Assembly: GCA_003427395.1 (NCBI GenBank)
Contig: BFEA01000079.1
Span: forward strand, 1,627,612-1,684,290
From: Chara braunii
Lineage: Eukaryota; Streptophyta; Charophyceae; Charales; Characeae
Length of the DNA stretch: 56,679 nt
Reading direction: 5' to 3'
Shown: in pieces, positions 34,700-46,366 of the stretch
Position numbering within the stretch: the stretch's first letter is position 1
Layout: each line of letters starts with the position of its first letter
The notes under the pieces: model-generated
Database searches by the model: none
What the model was told of the DNA's origin: nothing
Seen by the model: only the letters and a program-made list of their open reading frames with translations
Position numbers and translations under genes: made by a program

Positions 34700-35685
34700 T
34701 CCAGGACCTGCTCCCTCAAGGCTTGGATGGCATCCGGATCTGCCATCTCATGTGCGGCCACCAAGTCCATGGCCTTTCCGACGTCCGATAGGCTAAGGAA
34801 AAACGCTTTCACCTCCTCGTCTCCTTCCGGCTCCGCCCGAAGCCTTCGCCGCTCGCCCTCCGATTCTTCGATCGTGAAGGACCCTGGGTTGGGCCGGTTC
34901 CTTATACTCCTCGGTCCTGTATTTCTGCAGGTAATTATCTCGTAATTCCCGCAGGAAGGGTCACATGGGAGGGGGATCAGAGTCCCGTCATGCTTGTTGA
35001 ACATCACGGTCTCTGTCCTACTCAAGAATGACCTTCCTAGGAGGATTCCATGGTCCACGTCCGGCATGATGAAGAAGCAAGCTCGGGCCTTCACCTTTCC
35101 AACCTCGATGAGTACGTTCGAGGCTGTCCCACAAAACACGGCCCTGCAGCTGGCTCCATGTAGAATTCCGCAATCAGATCGGTCTATATCCAGCCCGAAT
35201 TTGATAGCGTCCGCCTCTCGAATAATTTTCATCTCCGCCCCGGTGTCTACCATTGCCGCGCACTTGGAGCCCTTCACCACCAAATCCACCGTGCCGCAGG
35301 CCACGCACTTCCAATCCATCTTCGTGCCCGATTCCGCCCACTCTGCCTCCTTGGGCAGGATCGTGCCCAGATGGACGTTGGACACTAAGCGCCGTGACAA
35401 CCTCCCTTTTAATTTATTGTGGAGTCGCGGGGCTGACGCCAGGATCTCCTTCAGGGTCATGAGATCATTATGCCCTTCTCGCAGCCTGTCGATCACCCGC
35501 TCTAAATGAAACCCCTCTTCCAACCGAACCGCGTACTTTTTCCTTTTGGGCGGTCCGTCACGCATGACCGGCTCGGCCTCTTCCCTGGTCCCTTTTCTCC
35601 TTGCTCGCTGCTCCGCTCTCTGATCCTCTTCCCGGTGCAGCCTCTCGTCTTCTTTTTCTTCATCATCGTCATCCTCCATTTCCAC
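34555..35685 (-). pseudogene. Retropepsin-like aspartic protease segment of pol
   Basis: 376 codons. A Glu/Lys/Arg-rich start is followed by the protease core: AAMVDTGAEMKIIREA (catalytic Asp in DTG), then FFIMPDVDHGILLGRSFL, the hydrophobic-hydrophobic-Gly flap and ILG-type motif of retropepsins. It would process Gag and Pol. It overlaps the end of the knuckle segment (35669-35685) in another frame. The residues after about 270 drift into the RT linker, which continues in a different frame, so a frameshift lies near 34600-34700. Confidence 0.85.
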
Positions 35686-36828
35686 GGCCTCCTTTCTTTT
35701 TCCTGGCTCTGGCTCCCTCCTCGGAGATTCTTGGCTGGCGCTGGTTTTGGCTTGACTTCTCGTTCGTGTTGCCTGCGCGCCGGGCCTGCGGAGTGAGGGG
35801 TCTCCCCATCATTCCCGATTGTGGGCACGACCCCACCACATTTACTCCGGGTCGCCCAGGCGCTGACTCCGGACCGGAGTCGTAGAGGAACACCTTGGGG
35901 AAGCTAGACTTCCATTTCCTCACTTCCTCACAGAGGCCCACCAACTTCTGTTGGTACCTCCCCATCTTATCCAGCAGGTCCTCCATTTTCCCCAACAAGA
36001 CGCACGAAGGTTCCATCCTTTCTTCCTCATTCTCGTCATCTGACTCGATGATTATGAGTTTTTCCCTCCTACTTCCTCCTCGTAGCCCTTGAGTAACTTC
36101 CTCATCGCTCCCCACTTCCTTTACCCCAATCGGTGGTTCTTCCTTTTCCTGCCATAACATGAACTCCTCTATCCCCACCGACGGTCCTTTCTTCTCCTGC
36201 CATAGCCTGAACATGGCAGGGGGTGACGGCCCAGCTGTCGCCCTTCGTTTGGCTTCCGCTCTCACTCCACCAAGCCTTCTATCAATGGCCTCCCCAAACT
36301 GATCGTAAATGTTCACATCCATAGTGGAGGAAATCAGCCCGCTCCTCTCGTCTTCCCGTCTTATATTACAAAACCTTATAGTGTGGCTTTGCTGGTCACA
36401 ATGTTGGCAGATAGCCGTCCTCCAGTCAAAACGGGGTCTCCCATACCCCTGACTTCCCTGATCCCCCTGGCCTTGATACCCCTGGCCTTGGTACCCCTGA
36501 CCTTGATTCCCTTGGCCTTGGTACCCCTGGCCTTGGTACCCCTGACCTTGATACCCTGGCCTTGGTTTCCCCGGCCTTGACCATTTCATTGCCCTCCTCT
36601 TCCGCCGCCATTCCTGCCTCGCCCCCTTCCTCCACCCCTCCCTCCGTTGCCTTGATTGCCCTGCCCCTGGTTCCTACCTCCATCCACGCTTCCCTGTGAA
36701 CTGGGAGCGGGTGACGGTGGCGGGGCCACAAGCTGAGCCTGGTCTGCAGGGTAGATGGGTGGCGGCATACTCGTTTGCGGTCCGACTACTGGCGGCGGGC
36801 TACCCCATGGTACGATTTCATTGATCAC
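35669..36828 (-). pseudogene. Gag nucleocapsid part with CCHC knuckle and YQGQG repeats
   Basis: Gly/Arg/Asn-rich sequence (36828-36586) ends at a TGA. The next frame (36589-35669) carries about eight tandem GYQGQG units and then CQHCDQQSHTIRFC, a C-x2-C-x4-H-x4-C knuckle that would bind RNA. A basic and acidic tail follows. The frame change near 36590 and the stops upstream (37041 TAG, 37029 TGA, 36840 TGA) break Gag into pieces. Confidence 0.85.
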
Positions 36829-37038
36829 CGGCCAGGGTCACTGTCCGTAGGAGGGTGCCCCTCCTTGCGAGGGGCCCGTACTAGATGATGGAGCCGCCAC
36901 ATTTAAAGGGGTTGCTGTCAAGGCCTGGGGCGCCTGTGCTTTTCCTGATCCCTGCCCGCCCAGCGCCAAGTTACGCACTTTGTGCTGGGCCTTCGTCAGG
37001 TGCTGCGTCACCGACTCTTCCTCTTCTCAGAGCTCCTC

Positions 37039-37812
37039 CTAAACAGCCTCCTCTATCACCGACTCCTTTCCTTTCACCTGGACAACCGTCACTACCCTTC
37101 TCTGCAGCACAAGCTCTGTCGCATACCCCAGCTGCGCCAGTACATCTGTAACAATCCTTTTTACTCCCGGGGTCCCAGAAGCGGTCGCATCTCTTTCCTT
37201 TCTCTTCTGCCTTTGCAGGCGTACCTGACGTTGCTCCACCTGGTCCAAACACCCAACTTCCACCCCTCTGTCAATGGTGGCCCAGGTGAACTTGGTGCTA
37301 CCTCCTCCATATCTTGTCAGTTCGACGGCCTCTGATGCCGTGAGTAGCCCCAGAAAAATGGCGCACTGCGCCTCCTCTGAAATCCCATGGACCTTCTGTG
37401 CCCGCTTCTTGAATTCGTGAACAAAGGCCCCTATCGTCGTAAAATCCTCTTTGTTCATCGCCTCAAGGTCCGTAGTGGTCAACAACCCGTCTCCCAGGCG
37501 GTATTTCCTTCGCATCCCCTCCTTGAACCTTTCCCAGCTACCTTGAGCCGCATCTATAACTTTCTTCACTTCTTGGTGGTAGCTGTGGAGGACATACTGG
37601 AGAATGCGCTGAAACTTTACAACATCCGATCGCCCGACCAAAGATTGTTCCACCCGATCCAGCCATTCTGAGACTCTCTCCCCACAAAAATGAAAGGTAT
37701 CGACCTCGGGGATATTGCTCGGGTTTCTTTCATGCCATTCAATGGTCGCGATGAGGTCATCGAGCGTCAGACCCTTCTTGGGACCACCCGATGCGCCGCC
37801 GCCCTGCGACAT
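37039..37812 (-). pseudogene. Gag capsid-like domain
   Basis: Starts at ATG 37812 (MSQGGGASGGPKK), chosen because a splice acceptor at 37840 and the leader precede it. The retrotransposon Gag pattern is visible: FHFCGERVSEWLDRVEQ, then SWERFKEGMRRKYRLGD, then FTTIGAFVHEFKKRAQ. It would form the virus-like particle shell. It is cut by TAG at 37041-37039, after about 258 codons, and continues in frame after further stops toward the nucleocapsid part. Confidence 0.9.
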
Positions 37813-37839
37813 CTTGAAAACCCTTTCTCTTAAAGCTCC

Positions 37840-38027
37840 CTGACAAGAGAAAAACAAGCACACCTCTTTTATTCATCATTGCACCTTGACCGGTCTATTC
37901 CATCCGTCCTACCTAACTCTTACTACGTACTTTTACCCAATGCTAACACGGTCGTCCCTCATACTTTTCCTAGCTCACATTGGTAAACTTCCTTTCCTAT
38001 ACTTAGTCATTCATTATTTTTCCTTAC
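37840..38027 (-). promoter_or_regulatory. Candidate leader intron of the giant element
   Basis: On the minus strand a strong donor AAG|GTAAGGA (GT at 38027-38026) and an acceptor GTTTTTCTCTTGTCAG (AG at 37841-37840) bound a 188-bp interval between PBS and gag. Splicing is inferred only from these sites. Confidence 0.45.
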
Positions 38028-38114
38028 CTTCTCGTCGTTTCCTTTATGCCTTTTTCCATTCACTTCCCATTCCCGGATGTCGTTCCACCAGGGACAACGG
38101 TAGGCTTTCCGTTA

Positions 38115-38132
38115 TCCCCGGCAACGGCGCCA
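38115..38132 (-). other. Primer-binding site, tRNA-Asp
   Basis: TGGCGCCGTTGCCGGGGA starts three bases after the LTR end (TTGACA at 38135, then GG) and is complementary to the 3' end of plant tRNA-Asp including CCA. Confidence 0.9.
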
Positions 38133-38362
38133 CCTGTCAAGCACATCGGTCCGGCACCGCACCAGGGCAGTGCGGGACCCTCTCGGCCGCGTCACGCAGG
38201 AGTTGATTTAAATCATTGGTCGCAGATAATACATGTGAAGCTTCCTTAGGCCGCTCCGGCCGAGTGCGCCAGCCATACCTCTCGCGAGCCCCTACGACAG
38301 GATAGGGCCTACGAGAGACACAACTTACCTACACTTTACGGGAGCTGTCACCTCCCTTCGGT

Positions 38363-38400
38363 GGGCGTATCCCCGCCGAGCTACCAGTCCACAGTACGAA
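38363..38400. repeat. Conserved 38-bp LTR block, 5' LTR copy
   Basis: Begins GGGCGTATCCCCGCCGAG and ends near CAGTACGAA. Shared with 17551-17588 and 7278-7316; it lies about 230 bp from the LTR end. Confidence 0.85.
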
Positions 38401-38733
38401 AGTTAATCAGTTGCAATTGAAGAGGTGGACCAGCCGAGGGCGTTTCTCGTTCGTTGTAGCATAGGGGGTACGCGCGGTAATACGCCTCTATCGGACCCGC
38501 ACGCGAACCGACAGCTGGGGGGGCTGAAGTCCCAAACGCGATTCGACGTCGGTCGACTAGGACGCATCCCACACACCACGCGCACACCACTTTAATCACC
38601 ACAAGACAACAACACACCCACACATACACGAAACGACACAACGCAAACAACCCGACAACGCTCCTAGCCCCTCGGTAGCCGTCCCATAACTCTTTGATAC
38701 GGAAATCGAATAGGCGTCGCGCACGAGACTTTG

Positions 38734-38768
38734 TATAAAACCACGCGGACGCAAGGCTGGCTTATATC
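38734..38768. promoter_or_regulatory. Back-to-back TATA-like motifs in the 5' LTR
   Basis: Plus-strand TATAAAA at 38734-38740 and sense-strand GATATAAG at 38768-38761. If the latter drives genomic RNA, R and U5 together would be about 600 bp. Confidence 0.35.
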
Positions 38769-39128
38769 GACTCACAATGCAATCGTACGCAAACAGTCAC
38801 AATGATGGCGTACTATGTGGTACCCATACTTATGCAGTCCTCGTTAATCTCGAGGGTCACATTCGACACTCAAGTGTCGGCTGACACTCGCCTTGAGGGT
38901 TAATCTGTCGACGCTGGACAACCACCTTGCGCGGTTGAGGACCACACACCCTCTTTTGCACCCTTATGCAGAGTGGGTGGTACACATGTTTGTACTTGTG
39001 GTGGTAGTCGTCTCTCGCGGCCCTAGGGGTAAATCCTCCCTGGGCCTGGGCGAAAGTCAAGGGGTTTGACTTTGACGGTTGCCACGGAGTACAACGTCCA
39101 ACCATTAAAAAATCTCTAAAAAGCAAAG

Positions 39129-39678
39129 NNNNNNNNNNNNNNNNNNNNNNNNNNNNNNNNNNNNNNNNNNNNNNNNNNNNNNNNNNNNNNNNNNNNNNNN
39201 NNNNNNNNNNNNNNNNNNNNNNNNNNNNNNNNNNNNNNNNNNNNNNNNNNNNNNNNNNNNNNNNNNNNNNNNNNNNNNNNNNNNNNNNNNNNNNNNNNNN
39301 NNNNNNNNNNNNNNNNNNNNNNNNNNNNNNNNNNNNNNNNNNNNNNNNNNNNNNNNNNNNNNNNNNNNNNNNNNNNNNNNNNNNNNNNNNNNNNNNNNNN
39401 NNNNNNNNNNNNNNNNNNNNNNNNNNNNNNNNNNNNNNNNNNNNNNNNNNNNNNNNNNNNNNNNNNNNNNNNNNNNNNNNNNNNNNNNNNNNNNNNNNNN
39501 NNNNNNNNNNNNNNNNNNNNNNNNNNNNNNNNNNNNNNNNNNNNNNNNNNNNNNNNNNNNNNNNNNNNNNNNNNNNNNNNNNNNNNNNNNNNNNNNNNNN
39601 NNNNNNNNNNNNNNNNNNNNNNNNNNNNNNNNNNNNNNNNNNNNNNNNNNNNNNNNNNNNNNNNNNNNNNNNNNNNNN
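39129..39678. other. Assembly gap (550 n) in the 5' LTR
   Basis: Sits at the same LTR position as the 18266-18770 gap; 50 more known bases are present on its left (39079-39128). Confidence 1.
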
Positions 39679-40689
39679 CACACGATATTGAACGACTGAA
39701 GGACATGCCGTTCGGCCCTCGCGACATTTCTGCCTTCAGGGTGGGGTGCCTCGATGGTCAAAGCAAATAGGCTATTTGCGAGGGAAAAATCCCTCCCCTG
39801 TAGAGCCTAGGGCTTGGGATGTCCTGGACAAGGACCTTGAATCTCGGCCCTGGACCAACGTCCGACTAAAGGAATCCCCAAGAAGCAAAACAAAATACCA
39901 GGAAGGGTCTTCCTTATGCCTCTCAGTTCTTACCTCTGAGTAGGCTCTTAGAATGGGCCCCTAGCTGATGTAGACATTCACCCCAAGTATACCCATTTAT
40001 ATATATATATAAATGGGCAAGTATGTGACGATCACTTCTCACACTCTCTCTGGGGTCTCTCACAATAATACGTGTATATGTAATCGCAGGCAACCAAATC
40101 CAGAATCTGATTCACAGCACGTACCTGCAATCACATCAACGAGTCAAATCAACAACCCACACACTACACGGAGTCAACCCCAACCACCTTCGACACTCAT
40201 ACCCCTCGCTTTAGCCATGCAAGCCCCAAACCTCCTGTCCAACCAATCTTAATTAAAATACTCAGTACCTTTGTTAAATGGCTATTCAATAAAAGTCCGG
40301 GTGAAACCACAATGAAACAAGGAAAAATTACCAGGGCTAAAGGCTTTTAGGTTGAGTGTGGAGGGTGAGTTGGAACTGAGTCGTAGACCGATGAATCGAC
40401 AACCGACCTGTGATCAGTGATAACTGAAGATGATCCTCAAGGGATCACGCTGAATCTAGTCCTGAACTTGAATCAGACGATCAAGAGGGTCTGTAATACA
40501 TGACAGGTCAAAGCCCCAGGCTAAACCTATGAGTTCATGGAGGGCAATCTCCATATCATGATCTTACCCAAATCATCCTAGTTAACTATGTCTAAGCCTA
40601 CCTCTAAGCAATATAGCAAAATCTTTCCTTAGTCAGAGTGAATTTATCAAAAATCCCCACTTGTCAAAACATATTCGACCTCTTTTAAT

Positions 40690-41340
40690 CTAAGAAAATT
40701 TCGGTAGCGCTTCTCGTAGCGAAAGTGCCTTTCCAAAATTTATATAAGTCCAGATATGAAACAGAAATAATTTCCATCTCTGGAAAGTCAAAACTATGTC
40801 TAACTTCTTGAAATAGCAAAAATTTGGGTAGCACTCCCTTTAGAAAAGGAGGTTTTCCAGATTTATACTAAGTCAGATATAAAGGCAGAAATAATCTCTA
40901 ACTCCGGAAAGTCAAATTCTGTCTAAATCCCTGAAACAATAGAAATTTGGGCACCAGATTTACACTAAGTCAGATATAAACTCGAACAACAGCTCGAGCT
41001 CAACTTTAGACAGAATTTAACTAACTCCTTAATTTTGTAGAAATTTCGGCAGCACTCCCTCTAGAAAAGTGTTATTCCAAAATTTATACAAGGCTAAGTT
41101 CAGAATTTGAAAGTAACTTTGACTTCCCAAAGTTCAATTTTGTCTAACTCCCTGAACTAGCTAAAAATTAGGGCAGCACTCCCTTTACAAAAGGAGACTT
41201 CCCATATTTTAAATAAGTCAGATAGGAGAAAAGACAAAGCTGAACTTTTGACAAGTCAAAATTCAACTAACTCCTTAAATTTGTAGAAATTTCGGCAGCG
41301 CTTTCCGTAGGAAAAGTAGCTTACAAGATTTATACAAAGC
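40690..41340. repeat. Tandem units in the 5' LTR (AATTTSGGCAGC type)
   Basis: Same units as 19770-20480, with one internal deletion around 40950. Confidence 0.8.
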
Positions 41341-41626
41341 CAAGTATAAGAAAAAATCTTAGAAAATGCAAGAATTGATCTAAGTAAAAGAAAATTACTA
41401 CAGAAAATACATGAATTATACTAACTCCAACCACTCCAGCACATGGCGAGTATCTAAAGCAACTACCTATTAACCTGAAACTCAGACTAAGTAGTGGCCT
41501 CACTCAGTCACATGCAAGCCAAACCACAAAGGTAAGTACTCTCACCANCCCCAAGTTCATTCCATATAGATAGTTTATGAATCTTTTAAGTCCTTGAACC
41601 CTTATTTCCCTCTTACATAAGACANA

Positions 41627-42312
41627 GAGCTGGACCATTCGCCATGAAAACAATGCCGAGCTTGTCTTTATGATATATACGAATAGGTTGCACAACTACT
41701 TCTCTCTTCTTTTGGGCAGATGACTGGGCCATTCGCCATGGAAACAATGTCTAGTCGCCCTGAGCTGTTTAATATCCAAAGTTTAGTATTTCTCTGACTT
41801 TGTTTTCAAAGAGGAAAACAAATATGGGCAGGGAACTGAACCATTCGCCATGGAAACAATGTTCAGCTTGCCCAAAATTATTTTCATTTATACTTTGTAT
41901 TTTTCCCTTTCTCTTCTTAATGATATGGCTTAACACTGAACCATTCACAATAGAAACAATGTCCATCTGCCAGTTCACATGCAAATATATATAAAGTATT
42001 TTTCCTTTATACTTAGTTTAACTTATGTGTGTGGTTTTCAGGCTAAACCATTCAGCATGGAAACAATGCTTAGCCTTAGACCATAAATCCTCCCTCAGAA
42101 TAAACAAGAACTTAAACTCCTTCAATCAGGCAAACCCCCAGAGTTAACTAGAGCAACCAGGCCATTCACCATGGAAACAATGCCTGGTTTCCCAGAAAAC
42201 AGCTAAATAAATACAACAACCAGGCCATTCACCATGAAAACAATGCCTGGTCCTTCAGAAAACAGTCAAATAAACACAGCCCTGAGCCATTCACCATGGA
42301 AACAATGCTCAG
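41627..42312. repeat. Array of eight hairpins with constant loop, 5' LTR
   Basis: Counterpart of 20778-21462. Several stem bases differ between the LTRs in ways that keep or improve pairing: CTGAA/TTCAG here against CTGAA/CTCAA there, and GACTGG/CTAGTC (a G-T wobble) against GACTAG/CTAGTC. Confidence 0.85.
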
Positions 42313-45300
42313 ACTTCGGTTGACCCTTCCAAACGCATGCAAGACTACCTTCCTCCCACCTTTCCCCCAGTTTATCCCTTTGTCTGCCTTCAATCAAAAT
42401 AAAGAAAAAACTTAGGCTTCACTCTCAAACGTTTCTTCCATTCAGTCTGATTGGGTCCTGAAGAGAAAGCAGAAACCATAGGGGCAACCTCATGCATACA
42501 ACAGTCATACTGAAGGGGGATAAACAAACAAGGGTGGTAGTAGGTTGTACAGATAGAAGTGGTTTACCTGACGATTCCCTGCCTCCATAAATCCTCCTGA
42601 GTACCGGCAGGGCTCCCGCAATCGGTGGGTGGACTCCCCACAGAGTCTTGACGCGGACCTACGAGTTGCAATCCCGCCTGCCGCCTTCATCTTAGAACAA
42701 GACCAGACTTAGAGTAAGAAGGGCAGACGGAGAAGTATTGAGTCTCTCAGATCCAAGAGGGATGCTCTCAAGCTCATTCGAGAGGGCCTTGTGATCTGGA
42801 TACTCCTGAGGGCCCCGCAATGGCAGCCAGCGTGTCAGCTTGGTCAACTCTCAGATTTCCACCTGTTGAAGTCACTTTTCTTGCCGAACCACAAATCGCA
42901 CCACTAATCTCCCTTCTCAAGTCCAAAAGAGGCTGCGCAGCCGCCTGTAACATCCCTTAGGCAACAACAATGCACAATGATGGCCAAATAACAACATTCA
43001 TGCACAGTCCGCAGCAGTACCTCATGCACCACTAGTTGTATCAGCGGTACTCAACGCCCAACAATCCACCGGTGTGCACAGCATACAGCGGCGCTTAACA
43101 ATGGCCCACAACCATAAGGGGCAAAACTTAGTAATCGTCTTTGGCAGTACCAGCATGTGCGTAGTACACCGTCACGGCCTAACCATAGTCAATCAACAGT
43201 CCACCGTGACCACAATGGATGGTAGCAGTCCTTGGCAGTTATCAACCCACAGTTCACGGTCTGCTGCCCAGTTCGCTCTCTTCTTCCCACTTGGTAAGGA
43301 GACCACCAGTAGATGGCAACAGCCCCAGGAATAACATACAACAACCTATATCAGTACGCAGCAATCAATAGTGGTAACAGTACGCAGTAATCAATAGTGG
43401 TAACAACTTGTACGCAGTCCACAGACGTAGCAACAGTACACAGCGGCAATCTGCTGCAGGCTGCCGCAGTATGCAGCGATTGGTGCACAGTCAAATAAAA
43501 GCAGTTCACCAACCAACTTGTCCCTACCTTTTCAAGGCCGCAACAGCAGCCCCCTCTTCCACAACCCAACTACCAACAACTCTGCGCACACCTTAGTTTC
43601 CTGGAATGGAGCTGCGATCATGCGGTCCCAAATGACCGTGCTCCCAGTGGCACCACAATCCGCATATTCAGTAGTTGCTGTAGGAGAAGTGCAATCGAGA
43701 CTGAGCAACTGAAGCCCGGCCGCGAACCTGCAACTTGGAGTAGCCCTCAACAGCCCGATTCACACCACTCCGGGCGATACACTGTCCTGTGAAAACCGGC
43801 ACGCGCCCCTCCTACCCCAGCCGCTGGTCCTGATTCACGAGTGCACCAGGCCACTATCCCGACAAGTATTCTTCCAAATCTGTACTTTGCTCTTTGCTGG
43901 CCGTTCACAAGTCCGCCCACTCTTCTAGTCACAACCACACACNCCCACTACCGCAGCTGTGAACAGACCTCGCCTTCCATACTGGTTGCGGCCAGCTCAC
44001 TCTGGCTCTTTCTCTCCCTGANTGAGTACTCCCCAGACTTGAACTTGCAGCTTCAACACCCGATACGTCCCATGATGCCGCTCTATCATGCACACGAGGA
44101 GATAGAGGAAGGCTTCCTCCAACACAGGCGAGCAACACACCGGGACGAAGCTCTCGATAAGACCTGGCTTGATACTTCGAAATATGGTGTCAACACCAAN
44201 GTCAGGTAAGTCTTCTCCTCCTTATTCCTTCCTCGCCAATCCCTTCTGCTTGATTCATNACTCCACCCTCCTCTGCGCACCTGGTCAGGTAAGTGTTTTC
44301 CGCAGTTCACCGCTCGCTGGCTTGGCCGACAGGCTGCCCAGTGTGATGGTCAACAAATAAATCTCCACCCTCGCGCTCGCCCCTTCGTTACTCCGAACGA
44401 CGACCTGAGTAGTGCTTCGGCCAGCAGGTAAGTCTTCAAACCCCAGGACTCCTGTCACGNACCTGCCCTGGTAAGCGAAACTTCGAATGAATCTACCCCT
44501 AAAACCCGACAATATACATTGCCATTTATTATTATTATTATTTTGCCCGCTTGTCTCTACGCAACCCACTTCCATGCAACCTTTTTTCTACTGACTTTTC
44601 CATCAATCTAACTTCGTATTCACAGTCGCCACTCTGCAAAACTTCTGAAACGCCCCCTCTCTCACTCATTTTCATCAAGAAACGAGCGAGCTCTTCGATC
44701 TTCCTCGTTGCTCTGCCATANCCACTANGCAGCCTATTTCCATTCTACCCCCCCCCCACTCTACTAATCTAACACTAAAACTAACCTCATAATCCACTCC
44801 GCCCGGCCTCGAAACATCGTACTAACGCCTTCCGCCGCCTGTTTTCGTTGGGAAACGGGCGAGCCATCCCCTTTCCACCTTGCCTGCCTCTCCCCATCGC
44901 CCGTCCTCGTCGTGCATGCACCTNGCGCCAACCCCGTCCCGATTCAATCNCTTTTCTGGCTTCAGCACTTCCTCTCGTGCATCACCCCACACACACTCGG
45001 CGCAGTGCTCCACTCAGCCTCCTTTCACCTCGGTCGCCTACCTCTGTTTGCACTCGGACAGGTCCGCGTCCAGGTATATTCCGCCGCTATCAGCCCGTCG
45101 TTCACTCCGTCTCGCTGCTCTGCAGCGCTCCCACGGATAGCCTCACCACCTGTTGTTGCGCCCATCGCTACAGCATTCCACTTCAGCGCCCAGGCCATCG
45201 CCCCCCTGTCGTAGCTCTGCCCCGACATTCGTTAGCGAAGCCCGGCCCTCGGTCATACTGCATATCCCCCTTGCACAATGCGCCGAGGTAGCGCTTTTGC

Positions 45301-45449
45301 ATGGCTTTCGCGGAAGTCAATGGAGGGCAAGCGCTGTTCCTTGATTTATACTTCAAGAAAACCCGTTGGTCTACCCTTTTCCACCAGTCCTCAGGGCTCT
45401 TTAGACACTGACACGGTACCGCGTCCCAAAATAGGACGGGACCGCCAAT

Positions 45450-45503
45450 AACCACAGGAAAGATAAATAATAAATTAATAAAATAAAACTAAAATAAATA
45501 AGT

Positions 45504-45542
<39 letters not shown>

Positions 45543-45783
45543 TAAAAAAAAAAAAAAAAAAAAAAAAAACGAACACTTGAAAGGAACGGGGGAGCTACTG
45601 GCACCTCGCCAGTGCCGCAGGCTGGACCCGTCATTGCGTCCACTCGCAAAAGGCAAGGGAGATGGTCCCACAGGCCCATCAACCCCTCAAGCCTTTCCTT
45701 CGCTCCTTCGACGCCTGCCGTTGGCCTCGATCCCTGCACCTGCTGCGTACCAGTCGAATGCTCTAACCTATATAGCTAAGCCC
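45450..45783 (-). mobile_element. tRNA-headed SINE-like module in the 5' LTR
   Basis: Counterpart of 24550-24840. The A-box-like and B-box-like motifs lie near 45783-45724. The minus-strand T tail is expanded to about 55 T (45515-45569), with one interruption. Confidence 0.5.
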
Positions 45784-46319
45784 AAACCTGGTACCACCAG
45801 GCCTAATCCACCTAATGAAGAGGTAGCCTCCAGCCTTTTGGGGCCAAAGGAGCCACCTCGTACCATCTCGTAGCCCGTACTCACACCCATGGCCACAAAG
45901 GGCCGCAACAACCACCCAGCCGTGTCCCGGATACCCTTTCCCGGCCGAATCCATCAGGTCCCATCATCTGGATTCTGNGTAAGTCCACACTGGCTTANCA
46001 AACCCTCCNACATACCACGCGGAACCAGAGGAAAGGACGTCCCTAAGTTAGTTAACTTAATCAAAACAACCAACTGTTGTAAAATGGCACGTCGGCCGGA
46101 ATTCATGCCACGTTTTCTATCGCAACCAAAGAGGGGAAGGATCACGCGCGCCTCAAACATGCGCGCCCACACACTTTATTCTACCCGACCTTCAGCTAGC
46201 ATAAATCACTGGCACTGCCGAGCCCCGCGCGATATACTTTATACTAGACTTATTTTCTGTCACTTGGAAAAACCAGGAACCAGGGCGGATACCCTTGTAA
46301 GGGTATTCGCACCGACACC

Positions 46320-46324
<5 letters not shown>

Positions 46325-46363
<39 letters not shown>
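46325..46363. repeat. (TC)n microsatellite flanking the 5' LTR
   Basis: About 19 TC units, starting eight bases outside the LTR start. Confidence 0.95.

Positions 46364-46366
<3 letters not shown>

Larger units (their letters stand above)
17541..46317 (-). mobile_element. Giant Ty3/gypsy LTR retrotransposon (~28.8 kb)
   Basis: Two direct LTR copies of about 8 kb enclose, on the minus strand, a tRNA-Asp PBS, gag, protease, RT, RNase H, integrase (the gypsy order) and an additional reading frame. LTR starts are TGTCGG at 46317 and 25367; the 5' LTR ends in TTGACA at 38135. No chromodomain follows the integrase. Internal A+T-rich filler, an inverted insertion and many nonsense codons show it cannot be autonomous now. 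The two LTRs differ by roughly 5% by eye. The outer flank at 46318 is CCGTC; no matching target duplication can be tested because the other end is truncated. Confidence 0.9.
38135..46317 (-). repeat. 5' LTR of the giant element (8183 bp)
   Basis: Starts TGTCGGTGCGAATACCC at 46317 and ends TTGACA at 38135, directly followed by the PBS. It contains, in sense order, the tRNA-headed module (about 45450-45783), CT-rich DNA, the hairpin array (41627-42312), AATTTCGGCA units (40690-41340), an assembly gap (39129-39678), the TATA pair and the 38-bp conserved block (38363-38400). Its length is far above what is usual for plant LTRs. Confidence 0.88.

Noticed and set aside
38857-39761. Frames spanning the second run of n
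   Set aside because: Same reason; only the flanks are real sequence.
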